Below are positions 44,103 through 63,240 of a stretch of DNA of 64,000 bases, one piece after another. Within the stretch, counting starts at the first letter, position 1. Each line of letters opens with the position of its first letter. Source of the stretch: Scomber scombrus (taxonomy: Eukaryota; Chordata; Actinopteri; Scombriformes; Scombridae); contig NC_084976.1 of assembly GCF_963691925.1 (NCBI RefSeq), positions 15,711,235 through 15,775,234 on the forward strand, read 5' to 3'. The notes below the pieces were generated by a model, which ran no database searches, had not been told where the DNA came from, and saw only the letters and a list, made by a program, of their open reading frames with translations. The translations under genes and the position numbers were made by a program.

Positions 44103-44300
44103 CCAAATGTCATGTTCATCAGCGGCTGGAATCCAAATGTGGCATGAAAACAATCGTTGACGCAGTTCAGTGCTTTCCCTTCTTCCTGGAATAATAACAA
44201 CATTGCGTCATTTCCGGAAGGGGGGCCTGTTTGGGAATCCCACCAGTTCGAAAAAACGTAACAATGTAACATTCCGAGTTCTGACTGAGAAACAATGTAA
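44103..44300 (-). promoter_or_regulatory. tax1bp1b: tax1bp1b promoter / non-coding first exon
   Basis: A minus-strand donor (ATTTGG then GTATGT, last exon base 44103) follows a short GC-richer block. The block contains TTTCCGGAAG (44211-44220, an ETS-family core) and a TGACGCAA CRE-like site (44203-44210), typical of TATA-less housekeeping promoters. The coding exon 3.2 kb downstream has its own acceptor (CTTTGCAG before 40874), which requires such an upstream exon. The exact start is unknown. Confidence 0.45.
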
Positions 44301-44959
44301 CAAACAATAAAATAACTACATTTAGGATTTCTATACAACATTAAAGCTAAGCTTTATTATTAACTTTAATTGGAAAACTAATGGTGGAATTTATTAAAGA
44401 GCTGTAATTTTAAGTTTTTATATTTAAATTGTGTATATATTTACTATATAATTTACTAATTATATTAATTATTAACTAATTTATTAATTGTATATATCGT
44501 GTATATCACAGTTTCAGTCCATTAATTTGTATAGTAAGATTTTACAAATGAAGCTCAACTTTCAACTTAAACAGAAAATATTGTACATACTAATAATGAT
44601 TTAACTACTTAAAGTAGGTCAATTTCGACAAACTACAACAGTAAAATGAATCTTAAACATAAACATCAATACTTAGTGATAAAACCAACTATATAATATG
44701 ACACTAATGCATTATGAGTACTTTTACTTGATATAGCCTACTTAAAGTAGTCGACAATAATACTACTTAAGTTCATATACATTTTGAACTCAGGACTTTG
44801 CAACGAGGCATTGTTACACAGTTGTGCTGCGGCGTTTGCTATGAGATAAGATAAACTTTTAGACGTTAGCAATCAGTGTTAAGGAAGGAAAGTCCTGAAC
44901 ATGCACACTGCACCAGAAATTTCCCAAATTATCTGAGATGGAATAAATCTGGTCCTCCC

Positions 44960-45079
44960 CTACAGCTCATTGGCTGAATTGGGAGGCCGTGCTGCGCGTG
45001 AATGTCATTTGATTGGATGAAGGGGCCGTCACTGAGTTACGTACTTCGACGTCACACGTAAGGTCAAGAGGAAAGAAGC
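44960..45079 (+). promoter_or_regulatory. hibadhb: hibadhb promoter / 5'UTR
   Basis: Within 120 bp of the hibadhb ATG there are inverted CCAAT boxes (ATTGG at 44969-44973 and 45013-45017) and a CRE-like GACGTCAC at 45048-45055. There is no TATA box. Together with the tax1bp1b promoter near 44.2 kb this forms a divergent promoter region of under 1 kb. Confidence 0.5.
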
Positions 45080-52955
<7,876 letters not shown>

Positions 52956-53490
52956 TATCAGCCTCCACCCGTCCAAAGCCTTGCCAGGCCTGGCCCTGCA
53001 CAGGACTAACATAGTGTAGTTAGGGTGCATTTTGCCCCAAGGACAGTTTTTTCAGGGTTGTGAAAGACAAGAAGCCACATGAGCTTCAACACAATGTGAC
53101 AGGTCATGTGAGCACTCCTCTCCTGTTTGAAATCATGTTTCCTGTGTGATCTAGCCTTTTTAAAAATGCAACACTCCATTCAGTTTTAGAAGCAGCTCGG
53201 ATACACAGAGCTGTCGAGTTAAGCCAACTCTACAGATCTTACTACTTACAATGCAAAGAATATGGTGGGAATTTTTGGTTTTAAGCAGACAACTCATTAG
53301 CTCTGTTTGTCAAAGCTAAACAGCTGCAAACACGGTGTAGTCTCCACATATTTAACTTTTGTTTGTGATCTTTTTTGTATGTTTTTTTTTTTCTGTTCAC
53401 TTGGGTAATTTCTCTGGACTTTGGAAATGTTACTTTGGGATAAGAGTGTCACATCATATCCTGTTAGGAAATAAAGACAAATTGTTATGT
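52956..53490 (+). other. hibadhb: hibadhb 3'UTR
   Basis: This non-coding tail runs from the TAA to just beyond the AATAAA at 53470-53475. No further gene follows until hoxa13b. Confidence 0.65.
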
Positions 53491-56400
53491 CTTGAACTTG
53501 GTTAACAATGAATTTTCCATCTATTCACACAGTTTATGTAAATGAGTTTTTAACTCATTTATAGCAAGACATTCTGTATTTATCAGTTCTGTGTGGACAC
53601 TGCTTCAAAACTCAATTTATACAGTCCACGAATTCGCATTTAATTGTAGTTAAACCTCAGGCACAAAAGCAGAAATATGCAGTCTCATGATGAAAATTGC
53701 AATTTAATTCTTAATTACCTTGCATTTCCACACTCACTGCACAAGTTTCCTTCTACTGTTATTTAAATAGCTCCCAAATGTTCTAGTTTAAACCGTGTGC
53801 CCCACTGACTCAGTAGTCACGGTTAAAGTCGGAAAAACATCTTCCCTGAGGAGCTTGACTGTATAGCAGATGAACTGGTGAGATGCGAAGCGCCAGGCAG
53901 AAAAACAATGAGGGCCAAAACTGCACACATCCTTCCAAATGAGTCGGAAATCTTACAACTGCATCATATTTTTGCACGGTCACCGATGCTTGAAATTTCT
54001 CCCTAAAGTTATCAGTGTCAGTAAAACAAAGTAACATTTTTTTTGCCCGCCCTATTTAGTAGCTTTTGAGATGCGAATCTATTTTTCTATCCCCACTTAG
54101 GTTAGACCAAGAGGGCGGCATGTTTCTGATCTGGTTTGCCAAGAGCCACTGAGGGGCCAAGGTGCCATAGGTCATGCGATCACAAGACAAACACATAAAA
54201 AGTCCATTAAGCACTATAGGCTAAGAGCTGTGTTGTCATCTAGTTGATAGGTACTGCAAACAGAACAGCACTTTTGTCTCAGGCCTCCAGCAGACTGTGA
54301 CACACACACACACACAGTCTGATATCATCTGCTGAGCGCGTGCGTCACTTCAGCACTTTTAGATAAACTCCACATTCAGCGACAATCATCCTTCATGGTA
54401 ATGAAATCTATTTTATGTTGTATGTGCACTTTAATGTAACATATTGTGTCATATCGACGTCCCTTTGTTGTGACCCAATATTTCTGTTGTCGCAATTTTC
54501 CTGCACTGTGGTCTTGAGAGTACCTCGATATTTATTTTGAATCTCAGTTTGTGTATGACAATCCAGTTTTCCCAAACACACAAAAAAAAACTGTGAAATA
54601 GCTACACATTTATTCACAACCGACACTCTTGTAATCTGAAAGGCTCGCAGTCGACAATATAAAATAATCAATACATCGTCAAAATACAATAATGAAAATT
54701 GAGTCAGTAATTGTATTAATTTATCTTTGTTTCAGCCATGACTCGTTTGCGCTTTAACTTCGAAGTGTGAAGTTAATAACAACAGGAATGCAGTTTTATG
54801 TATGTGTGTATTACAATGTATTGAAGAATATTTCAGATTTTATGCACACGTAATAGTATTTTGGTCGTATTTCACATCAGGTTCATTTCGACTGTTGAAC
54901 TTCAGGCTACTTTGCATCACAATTAATTGAATTACATTTGTTAAATGTTCTTTAAAATAATTGTTATAGAACAAAATCTTAGTAATTCTTAAACAAATCG
55001 ACACGAACGTTAACAAGGACATAAAACTTAAGATTGTCCTTTTCGTGTACACAGATAACAGCCTGAGAACTGCGCGCGCGTGTGTGTTTTGACTAGTTAT
55101 TCTTTGATTTAAGACCTAAATGAAATTCTTATGACTTACTCTGTTTGCCTTTTCTTTTAAGATGCTTAAATGACTTTTCAGCTGCTAATACAGAGTTTAG
55201 AGAAACAGTCGCCCTCTAATGTGGGAACAAGGTTGCTCCTGTTCAGCCTCATACAACATTTAAGAAAGTATTTTTAATCCAGTGTATTCTGGATAAAATA
55301 AATGGGTCTATCTAAAGGCGGTTGACCTGACAATGCTCCTCAGTAACATAAAACATTATTTTCCTGAATTGTAGACCACTCTTGCCTACCAGCTACGAGG
55401 GCCATAAAGATTTACAGCCTCAAAAGGTGGGAATACTCTATTAAAAATAAAAAAAGGTGCTCAGAATTTGGTGGGTATGCATTCCTCTGCGTCTGTGGTC
55501 TCATCTTAAAAATATAAAACAAAAATAAACCATCAAAGTTAAAATTGTATTTTGTCTGATACAAAATTGAAGCCTCTCCTCACCAAGTCTACACCATGTT
55601 TATCACAATACACCCAAACAGAAAGTTTTAGGCTAAACCGTAAACAGTTTGTATTTCCATCCTTGCACTGCACACTCGCACACAACAAGGATTATTTTTA
55701 TACATTTAATGTGTCCCATCTTTGGACTGTTTAGTTCTGCGCTCTGCACAGAGCCCACCTATGGAGCTATTTTACGCAGAATAAAGAAACATAAAAGTTT
55801 AAGAATTATTTATTTTTTCCTATAATTAACCTTTTTAATTCGATTTGCAAGATTTAAAAAATCATCTTGATCTTTGATTTTGTTAATTTAATGTCGATTG
55901 AACATTTTCTTTACAAAAAGTATGAGAAAAAGATTTAAAGAAATGGAGTGAACAAGTTGAGGTTTAGTATGTCTTAAAAACAACCAGAGTCTGTCGTTGA
56001 AATTTCCTCTTTGCCAATGAACGGTGTTTTCTCTTCGGGCTTCCTGGCGTGAAGTGCCTATTTGGCCAGACTGCAACTTTCAACTTGACCTTGGCCTCCA
56101 GCCGCGTCTAACCAGTATGTGGAAGAGTGCAGCCAAATATGTCATGTTTTTGGTATTTTGTGGACCATGAACCTGTATTTACATTGGCACATTGCAGTGC
56201 CAAATTGAGAATATTTAATTTATGAATGCGGTCTAATGGCTATCTTTAAATGTATCCATTGTAAATGTATCTGTATTTATTTTTTTTGCGTATTCACAAT
56301 ACCGAAACCTTCATTCAATACGTTTAGACTATATAAGAACATAATACATGTATTTTAGTCTGTAGCCTACCTTTTTGGCTAAAAGCACATAAAGAGGTTC

Positions 56401-56700
56401 ATTCTTAAAATATACCCAAACTATGTAGAATCCAGATATCTGATATCTTTTTTGCTTTACCCTTAAACTAAGAGCTTATGCAACAAAAATGGCACGCGTA
56501 ATTGCGCATTCACTCCGCTGTAAAAATGTGTATTTAATTCACTTTTCGTTTTTTCTCACGCCATGTACCAAAGAATTCATCAAACAATTTTGTTTTGATA
56601 TCACTACGTGATAGTCAAATGTGTCTTCACGTCACAGTTTCACTCAGTTACAGTTCCCAATATCACTGAATTTAGGGGGAAAATGCCCATATTGCTTCCT
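53491..56700. other. hibadhb-hoxa13b spacer, evx1 absent
   Basis: About 3.2 kb of mostly AT-rich DNA. No frame encodes an Evx-type homeodomain or any other recognisable protein. It contains a 9-bp-arm hairpin around a CA tract (54291-54321), a CTCF-like motif on the minus strand (55209-55223) and a short GCGCGCGTGTG alternating tract (about 55073-55087). A higher-complexity block lies at about 55980-56230. Confidence 0.6.
55209..55223 (-). promoter_or_regulatory. CTCF-like motif
   Basis: The minus strand reads ACATTAGAGGGCGAC. This keeps the AGAGGGCG core of the CTCF consensus, with a partial match upstream. It was judged by eye, without matrix scoring. Confidence 0.3.
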
Positions 56701-56945
56701 TGTATAAAAACATAAATATGCTGATGTACATTACATCTGTACAAATATAGAGCCCTGATCTGCATTATCTGATGTCCAGACGTTTATCATCTCCTTTGCA
56801 TATCACGTGTTTGGCCCCGGCCAATAACCTTGCGATCTTTATGTACTCAGGCGTGTTGGTATCGTTACTCTGCCCAAGTCCCTGTCTCTGTTCAGTCGAG
56901 GGGATTTTGAAAAAGAGTTGGTCGTCTCGATGTATAGGGCATGCT
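56700..56945 (+). promoter_or_regulatory. hoxa13b: hoxa13b promoter / 5' leader
   Basis: TATAAAA lies at 56703-56709, a CACGTG E-box at 56804-56809 and a CCAAT box at 56820-56825, all upstream of the expected ATG at 56946. An upstream ATG at 56772 is in frame with the coding sequence and no stop intervenes, so the leader could in principle be translated. Confidence 0.45.
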
Positions 56946-58069
56946 ATGACCGCTTCATTACTCCTCCATTCGCACTGGATTGACCCGGTGATGTTTCTCT
57001 ACGACAACCACTTGGATGAAAGAAGCAAGAACATGGAGGGATTTACTGGAGGCAATTTTGCTGCAAACCAGTGCAGGAATTTGTTAGCGCATCCAACCTC
57101 GCTGGCTCCGAGCACCACCTACACCGCTAGTGAGGTGCCAGTCTCTGGCATGGGGGAGCCTGGCAAACAATGCAGCCCCTGTTCTGCCACTCAGAGCTCG
57201 CCCAATGCATCTTTGCCCTATGGATATTTTGGCAGCGGTTATTACCCATGCAGGATGTCACACGGCAGCGTCAAAGCTTGCGCACAGCCCTCTGGTTATG
57301 GCGATAAATACATGGACTCATCGGTTTCTGGTGAGGAGTTCTCGACCCGAGCAAAAGAATTTGCGTTTTATCAGGGCTATTCCTCGGGTCCCTATCAGCC
57401 CAGCTACTTGGACGTCCCTGTCGTCCCTGCCTTGAGTGCCCCATCTGAGCCAAGACATGACTCTCTGCTGCCCATGGAGCCCTACCAGCCATGGGCCATC
57501 ACCAATGGTTGGAGTGGCCAAGTTTACTGCGCCAAGGAGCAGTCACAGTCGAATCCTCTGTGGAAATCCTCGTTACAAGGTATTTTACATGTTTTATTAA
57601 CACATATAAACACATATAAAATGTTAATTGAAAGATGCGATAGCTTGCAACGATATGTTCATGTATTGTGTAATATAAGCTTCTTTTTTTGCTTTTCCAG
57701 CTGATTTTTAAAGAAATAATGCGTGTGAAAGATAAAAGGGGGGAAAATACAGAATTAAACTGTTTTTTTCAGTTTATTACAAACAAGCTGATTAATATAA
57801 GATGTCCCCCCCCCCCCCCCCCCCCCACAGACACCATATCTGGTGCAGACAACTCTATCCGCCGTGGGAGAAAGAAGCGTGTGCCATACACCAAGGTGCA
57901 GCTCAAAGAACTGGAAAGGGAGTACGCCACCAATAAATTCATCACCAAGGACAAAAGGAGGAGAATATCCGCTCAGACAAATCTGACAGAGAGACAAGTG
58001 ACAATCTGGTTTCAGAACAGGCGCGTCAAGGAGAAGAAAGTCGTCAATAAATTCAAGAGCTCCAGTTAG
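56946..58069 (+). CDS. hoxa13b: Hoxa13 homeodomain transcription factor (2 exons)
   Basis: Exons are 56946-57579 and 57831-58069; the 251-bp intron is GT-AG with phase 1, and the product is 290 aa. The start was chosen because MTASLLLHSHWIDPVMFLYD matches the conserved Hox13 N-terminus. The N-terminal HoxA13 region follows (FTGGNFAANQCRNL, KQCSPCSA, PYGYFGSGYYPCRM, YQPWAITNGW). The homeodomain is residues 224-283 (GRKKRVPYTKVQLKELE ... WFQNRRVKEKK) and ends near the C-terminus, as in all Hox13. The polyalanine tracts of mammalian HOXA13 are absent, as in other fish. Family knowledge: a nuclear DNA-binding factor for distal fin/limb, hindgut and urogenital patterning. Linkage to hibadh without evx1, and residues such as WIDP and ACAQPSGYGDKY, favour the b paralogue; a13a cannot be formally excluded. 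A (C)21 run forms the polypyrimidine tract before exon 2. Confidence 0.93.
57806..57826 (+). repeat. (C)21 homopolymer in hoxa13b splice acceptor
   Basis: Twenty-one C in a row are followed directly by ACAG and the homeobox exon, so the homopolymer serves as the polypyrimidine tract. Confidence 0.95.
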
Positions 58070-59040
58070 CTCTGCATGGCTAAAATCTCCTGTTTTAGAA
58101 AGGCGGACATGGATACACCTCCGTCTAAATAGACTTTGCTATAATTTATTACATTATGAACGTTTTCTTTGTCGCCAGAGTGGCTCTGTTTTGACCTGCG
58201 CATTTCCTACTTCCTCACATTTTAATTGGAAACAGTCGATGCGGCCTGTTGACAGAGGATCGGAAATGGTTTGCAACATGTTGACCAAGGTGATTTTGCG
58301 TGGGATGTGTGATGTCCTCATAATATTCACCAAACGATAAGACACACTGCGTTGGAGGCCTTGGCAGCCCTGCGTTTTTATTCCATTTGATTCCAAACAG
58401 AAATCAAGGCTTAATCCTGGAATCAGCTTTCATCTTTAGACAGTGGTGTAGTGGGAAACAGAAAGGTGACCAGACTGTCACCTTCAGCTAGTGATTATCA
58501 CAAGGCAAACAGACCGGGTTAGGTAGATAATTACTAAAAAATGTATCAGCAAGGAAAAAAATATAAAAATCTGTGCTTGCGTCGCATGTGTTTGGTGCAT
58601 AGGTATACATAATTCCGTTTTTATAAGATAAACTTTATTCCACTATTTGGAAGTTTAAAACAATGCTTTACACTACATCCCTACCTTTTTTAGAAATTGA
58701 ATCAATCAATTAAATAAGCTTTTGTAGCTTTTGATTAATCGGCCAGATGAAACGCTATCAAACGTGAAACTGGTCTGAATTTCTTTGGCCCACACTTTGC
58801 CGATATTAGTTTTGTTTGTTTTTTCTAAACACTGCGTTTTTTTCTCAGAGTAACTCGCCTGCCAGCAAGCTCACCTATGCAATTTCTGTCAGTTATTCAG
58901 GATTTTGCAGAAAAAAAACCTAAACCATAGACATATTTAAACGTGTAAATACTGTCAGACTGCAACTCTATATATTCTCCCTTTTTTGACTGCAATAGCC
59001 AAAGTTTCTTGTCAATAAATGTTTGAGAGACGCGTTGTAC
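58070..59040 (+). other. hoxa13b: hoxa13b 3'UTR
   Basis: AT-rich trailer with the first clear AATAAA at 59014-59019, giving a 3'UTR of just under 1 kb. Confidence 0.55.
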
Positions 59041-59260
59041 GCTTGTGGAGTTTTTTTAATTCAGCCTTTTTTAGTCCAATTTAGCCATGCATTCTTTATC
59101 ATTCAGTCATCAGTTCCTCTAATGGTAAATATTATTTACTAATGGGTACAAAATGCTCTCTAAGCTGATGCCACAGTAGGCTTTTAGGCTTTTAGGCCAA
59201 CAGGCCTGCAGGAGGGAACCAGCGCAAAGCCTCTCTGTGTTTCCACCATTAAGGGTTTAT

Positions 59261-59276
59261 GTCGCCATCTAGTGGA
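59261..59276 (-). promoter_or_regulatory. CTCF-like motif
   Basis: The minus strand reads TCCACTAGATGGCGAC, a close match to the CTCF core CCACTAGRKGGCR. It lies just beyond the hoxa13b poly(A) signal, in the a13-a11 spacer. It was judged by eye. Confidence 0.5.
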
Positions 59277-59337
59277 AAAGTGCTGCCAACACAGCGCAGA
59301 CGTTAGTCTCTGCATCTTCCTGTGTATCCGCTTCTAC

Positions 59338-59472
<135 letters not shown>

Positions 59473-59650
59473 TTAAGGACACACACCAAACTAAAGACCA
59501 GTTTACAGCTTGTGTAATTGGGGACAAAAGCTGTATCCTCAGTGGGTAAAAAACAGATTTTTGGGACAGTGGTTAGGGTAAGGATAAGTCCCCAGGAAAT
59601 AACTATAAATCCCCATGTAAATTCCCCCAACGTTACCTAAACAAACCTGT

Positions 59651-59656
<6 letters not shown>

Positions 59657-59717
<61 letters not shown>

Positions 59718-59718
59718 T

Positions 59719-59809
<91 letters not shown>
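59657..59809. repeat. (GT)n microsatellite
   Basis: A 153-bp GT run with two GTTT interruptions near 59714-59726. Confidence 0.97.
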
Positions 59810-59811
<2 letters not shown>

Positions 59812-60256
59812 AAAGAGAGAAAGACATACCCATGAACTTATACCTACTATCCTTCTTTTTTATTATAAAATGTGTCAATTATCTCAATTTATACAATCAA
59901 GATTAATTCAAAACTTTAAATCAACAAAGTATCTGTTCTTTGTTATTATACCAATATTGTAATGCTAAAAAATACAGATAGCCTATATCATAGTAATAAG
60001 ATTGAAATAGAATAGGTTTTATTGAAATAATGGCACAACAGAAAAGTTGCGATGATGGTGATGATGATTTGTTTTTATTTCATCGTTTGACTAAACACTA
60101 TTGGCGTTACTATTATTATTTTATTATATCTTAATGGTATTTACAATTAATTTGTTCATAATGTAAAACTAAATTTAGCTGACCAATCATTTCATTTTAG
60201 TGAATGTTTCATTGATTATTATTTCCTTAAAATGCGTTTAAATAGCCAAAATAACA

Positions 60257-60271
60257 CGCCACTGGTGGGCA
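60257..60271 (+). promoter_or_regulatory. weaker CTCF-like motif
   Basis: The plus strand reads GCCACTGGTGGGCAG, which agrees with the CTCF core at most positions but has G and T at two usually different sites. Its orientation is opposite to the motif at 59261-59276. Confidence 0.3.
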
Positions 60272-61550
60272 GTGATGAAAATGTCAATTGTGCAAAAAGA
60301 AAAAAAAAGAAAAAGGGTCTGTGTGTTTTGTACAGTGCAATGTAAGGTTTTTGTTTTGATTTTGTCTTCTTTGTTATTCGTACTGATATTAATTCATTCC
60401 GATTCAGATCGACCTTAAAATGTAAAAAGTGCAGTCGTACATCTTTGCATAAATTCGTCACATCCATAGATGACTTGTCCTTCAAGATAAAGAAAAAAGA
60501 AAAGAAGAGAGAGTGCCTACTGGGTGTTTGAAGATAGGCGGTGTTACACTTTTGAAACCAAAAACTAAATCTAAATTGACAAAGTAAATCTACAGAAAAG
60601 CTCGATATAAACAAACACGGTTGATGTGAAAATAACTTTTCTTGGGGGGTCTGAATGGGCAGGCCTGTTTAAGTCGCACCTCCAATAATCCTTCGACTAT
60701 TGCGCACAACTCTGTAGTTTTCTGTAATTATGATCCGCCTAATTTATGATTTATTAAATCATGAATCAATAATAATTTATAAAATACTGTTTTATAGTTG
60801 GATAATGGTATTAGCATCATCCAATTATATCTTATCACGTCACATTAATATCGACACATGCAACATTAATGTGTTGGATTCATTTACAGAATTGTTTCAG
60901 ACGAAAAATGGAAAACCAGAACCAAACAATGACCGGCAGGTTGTTGGGTCAATTCCATTTAAAAAAGGAACAATCGTCGCAGTAAAAGGCAGCAGACAGT
61001 CCCCTCTCAGCTCTGTCATAGGTCCTACATTTAGGTGTTGGCAGGATGATTTCACAAACGAACAGGCAAGTTTATCGTCTTGCTTGAGAGCACTTAGAGA
61101 GGCCAAGTTGGTCCTCTGACAGATATCTAATTTAATCAGAGACATTTTCCTAAGCGATTTGACCGATTTTTGGGGAATGATGGAGATCATGTTGGTGTTA
61201 ATAGTCTTCTAACCTGTTAGAAATCAACGTGGATCCTTTGCACCCTTCTGTTATTCTGTGTCACTGGTCTCCCAAACAGCCGAACACAGTAATGAATCTC
61301 ACTCCAACAATGTCCGATTCAGGTCTGCGTGTATTACTTGCTTTGGGCTGGGCATAATATTTTTAACAACATATTAAATGGCAGTTTAATAAATGAAAAA
61401 GTGTAGTCTTGTCCAATTTAAACTCCCATTATTCAAAGAAGGAGCCAAAATAAGAAACAACTTAACAAAGTTGTAACAAAGTTCAGTATGAGGATATTAA
61501 AGTTTAAATCTTAATTCACTTCACAAAACTGAACTATATCATGAAATGTC

Positions 61551-61551
<1 letters not shown>
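60272..61551. other. hoxa13b-hoxa11b spacer, no gene seen
   Basis: AT-rich non-coding DNA. The 129-codon frame at 60730-61119 has no recognisable domain, no Kozak-type start and no splice context, and is treated as chance. Confidence 0.5.

Positions 61552-61613
<62 letters not shown>
61552..61613. repeat. (GT)31 microsatellite
   Basis: A pure GT run of 62 bp. Confidence 0.97.
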
Positions 61614-61614
<1 letters not shown>

Positions 61615-61712
61615 CGGGGTGGTGGTGTTTAACGTTGTCCATTGAACTTCAAAGACGGACGCAAATCTTTATTGATGAAAGAAATAAACTTAAGGCAAAG
61701 TGCCACTGAGTC

Positions 61713-61713
<1 letters not shown>

Positions 61714-61747
<34 letters not shown>

Positions 61748-61760
61748 ACACACACACACT
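61714..61760. repeat. (C)34-(AC)n compound tract
   Basis: Thirty-four C in a row (61714-61747) are followed by six AC units. Such a run is hard to sequence, so its length may not be exact. Confidence 0.9.
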
Positions 61761-61789
61761 CCCCCGCCCTTCCTCCTCCTTCCCTTCTC

Positions 61790-62060
61790 CCCCTGATTGG
61801 ACGGAGCTGGCATTCACATGATGTCAGCAGAATTTTTTTCCCTTTCATCTCTGGCCAAGGAAGCTTTTTTAGATTATTTTTTTCAAAGTCTTTTTTCATA
61901 TTTGTTGAAGTCAAACACGATTGGCAATTGTTATTCTTAATATAGTCCAGCTGTCACCGCTCTATTACACAGAAAAGATCATACAGAACTGAATTAGCCA
62001 ATTATAGCATGGAAAGTAATAGCAGACGAGGTCAACAATCCCAGAGCCAAGACAGACAGG
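61790..62060. promoter_or_regulatory. candidate conserved element, a13-a11 spacer
   Basis: A high-complexity tract between two microsatellites. It contains GATTGG CCAAT-type, CAGCTG E-box and GCCAATTATAG homeodomain-type sites and no coding frame. Such islands in Hox spacers are often conserved, but this was not tested. Confidence 0.3.
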
Positions 62061-62296
62061 TATTGTGATGAATGTGTGATTCATTTTAAACTATTTGATT
62101 TTAGAAGTGGTGCCTCTCACGGCTTGGTCACATAATGCTTGACAGCCTGAGATTCATATGTGAGGTTGAATTTGGGAATCAAAGTTTTATTAAGGTTTTT
62201 AAGTGGTTGTATTTTACAGCAACTTCAACTGTAAACACCCCCAACAGTACACTGCTTCCGGACAAACAACCCCCCTACCCCACCCCCTTATGCCTC

Positions 62297-62361
62297 CACA
62301 CACACACACACACACACACATACACACACACACACACACACATACGCACATACACACACAC

Positions 62362-62406
<45 letters not shown>
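62297..62406. repeat. (CA)n microsatellite, interrupted
   Basis: A 110-bp CA run with TACA, TACG and AACA interruptions, followed by C6. Confidence 0.95.
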
Positions 62407-62408
<2 letters not shown>

Positions 62409-62840
62409 CCCCTCATCCACTTCACCTCATTGGCTTCATTGCATACTTTTCATAGAGGCTCATACACGTTGAGGAAAAGTTAAAGGCACATTACGTCCAT
62501 TAATTAAGATAATCAGGGGCTCATTTTTTGGTTCAGCTCAAAAACATTTAAAAATAAATTCCTCTTTTCTTCATCCTAACCTCACATTAAACGTTTACAA
62601 ATTGTGTTGAAAGAATCACGAGACAAATAAGCATTTATATGAGTAGTAAATCAATTTGCTTTCTCTTTCAAGTCATCATAAAATTCAGAAAATTGAAGGC
62701 TTTCAAACTTTTTTCCTCTTGCCACACAGTTTGGTTTCTTATGGAGCTTTTTTCTTCAAAGGCACTATCCAGGATACAAATGTTAAGCACACATATTCAA
62801 AACACAGGACTGAAGCTCACTGACAAGGCTTTATTGATCT

Positions 62841-63240
62841 GCAGCTGTTAAACTTCATAGATAAACTATATTTGAATTAATAATGTTTTCTACTGCTAGT
62901 AAAGGTTTTGTTTACAACACCGATCCTTGTAAACAACTAGGCCCCCCCCTCCCACTTTGCTGAAAAACACAGAATTGTCCTCTTTTTCAATTCTTACTTT
63001 AATCATCTACTTACATGAATACAAGTGTACTTAATTCAGTACAGCTGTTAACATTAATAGATAAATTATATTTGAGTTAATAATGTTTTCTGGTGCTGTT
63101 AAAGGTTTTGTTTACAACAGCAAATCCTAGTAAACAAACAGGCCTTTTTCCCCACTTGGCTGAGAAACACATAAATTGTTTCTTTTTTAGTTATAACTCA
63201 AATGATCTACTTATATGTACACACGTGTAATAAATTCAGT
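62841..63240. repeat. two 200-bp tandem copies with forkhead-like inverted pairs
   Basis: Copy A is 62841-63040 and copy B 63041-63240; both begin CAGCTGTTAA-like and both end AATTCAGT. Matching blocks in register include TAATGTTTTCT, AAAGGTTTTGTTTACAACA and GATCTACTTA-like strings. By eye the copies differ at perhaps a fifth of positions. Copy A holds TTGTTTACAA (62908-62917) and its exact reverse complement TTGTAAACAA (62927-62936); copy B keeps the first and has one change in the second. Confidence 0.85.

Noticed and set aside
53491..56700. Possible evx1 remnant or HOTTIP-like antisense RNA next to hoxa13b
   Set aside because: I could see no Evx homeodomain fragment, and nothing in sequence alone supports a specific non-coding transcript.
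57689..58069. Single-exon frame that reads through the hoxa13b intron into the homeodomain
   Set aside because: The intron has clear GT and AG sites and the upstream exon joins in phase; the read-through part (Pro run from poly-C) is artefactual.
60730..61119. 129-codon open frame downstream of hoxa13b
   Set aside because: No recognisable domain, no matching splice sites, low-complexity AT-rich first half; chance frame in intergenic DNA.
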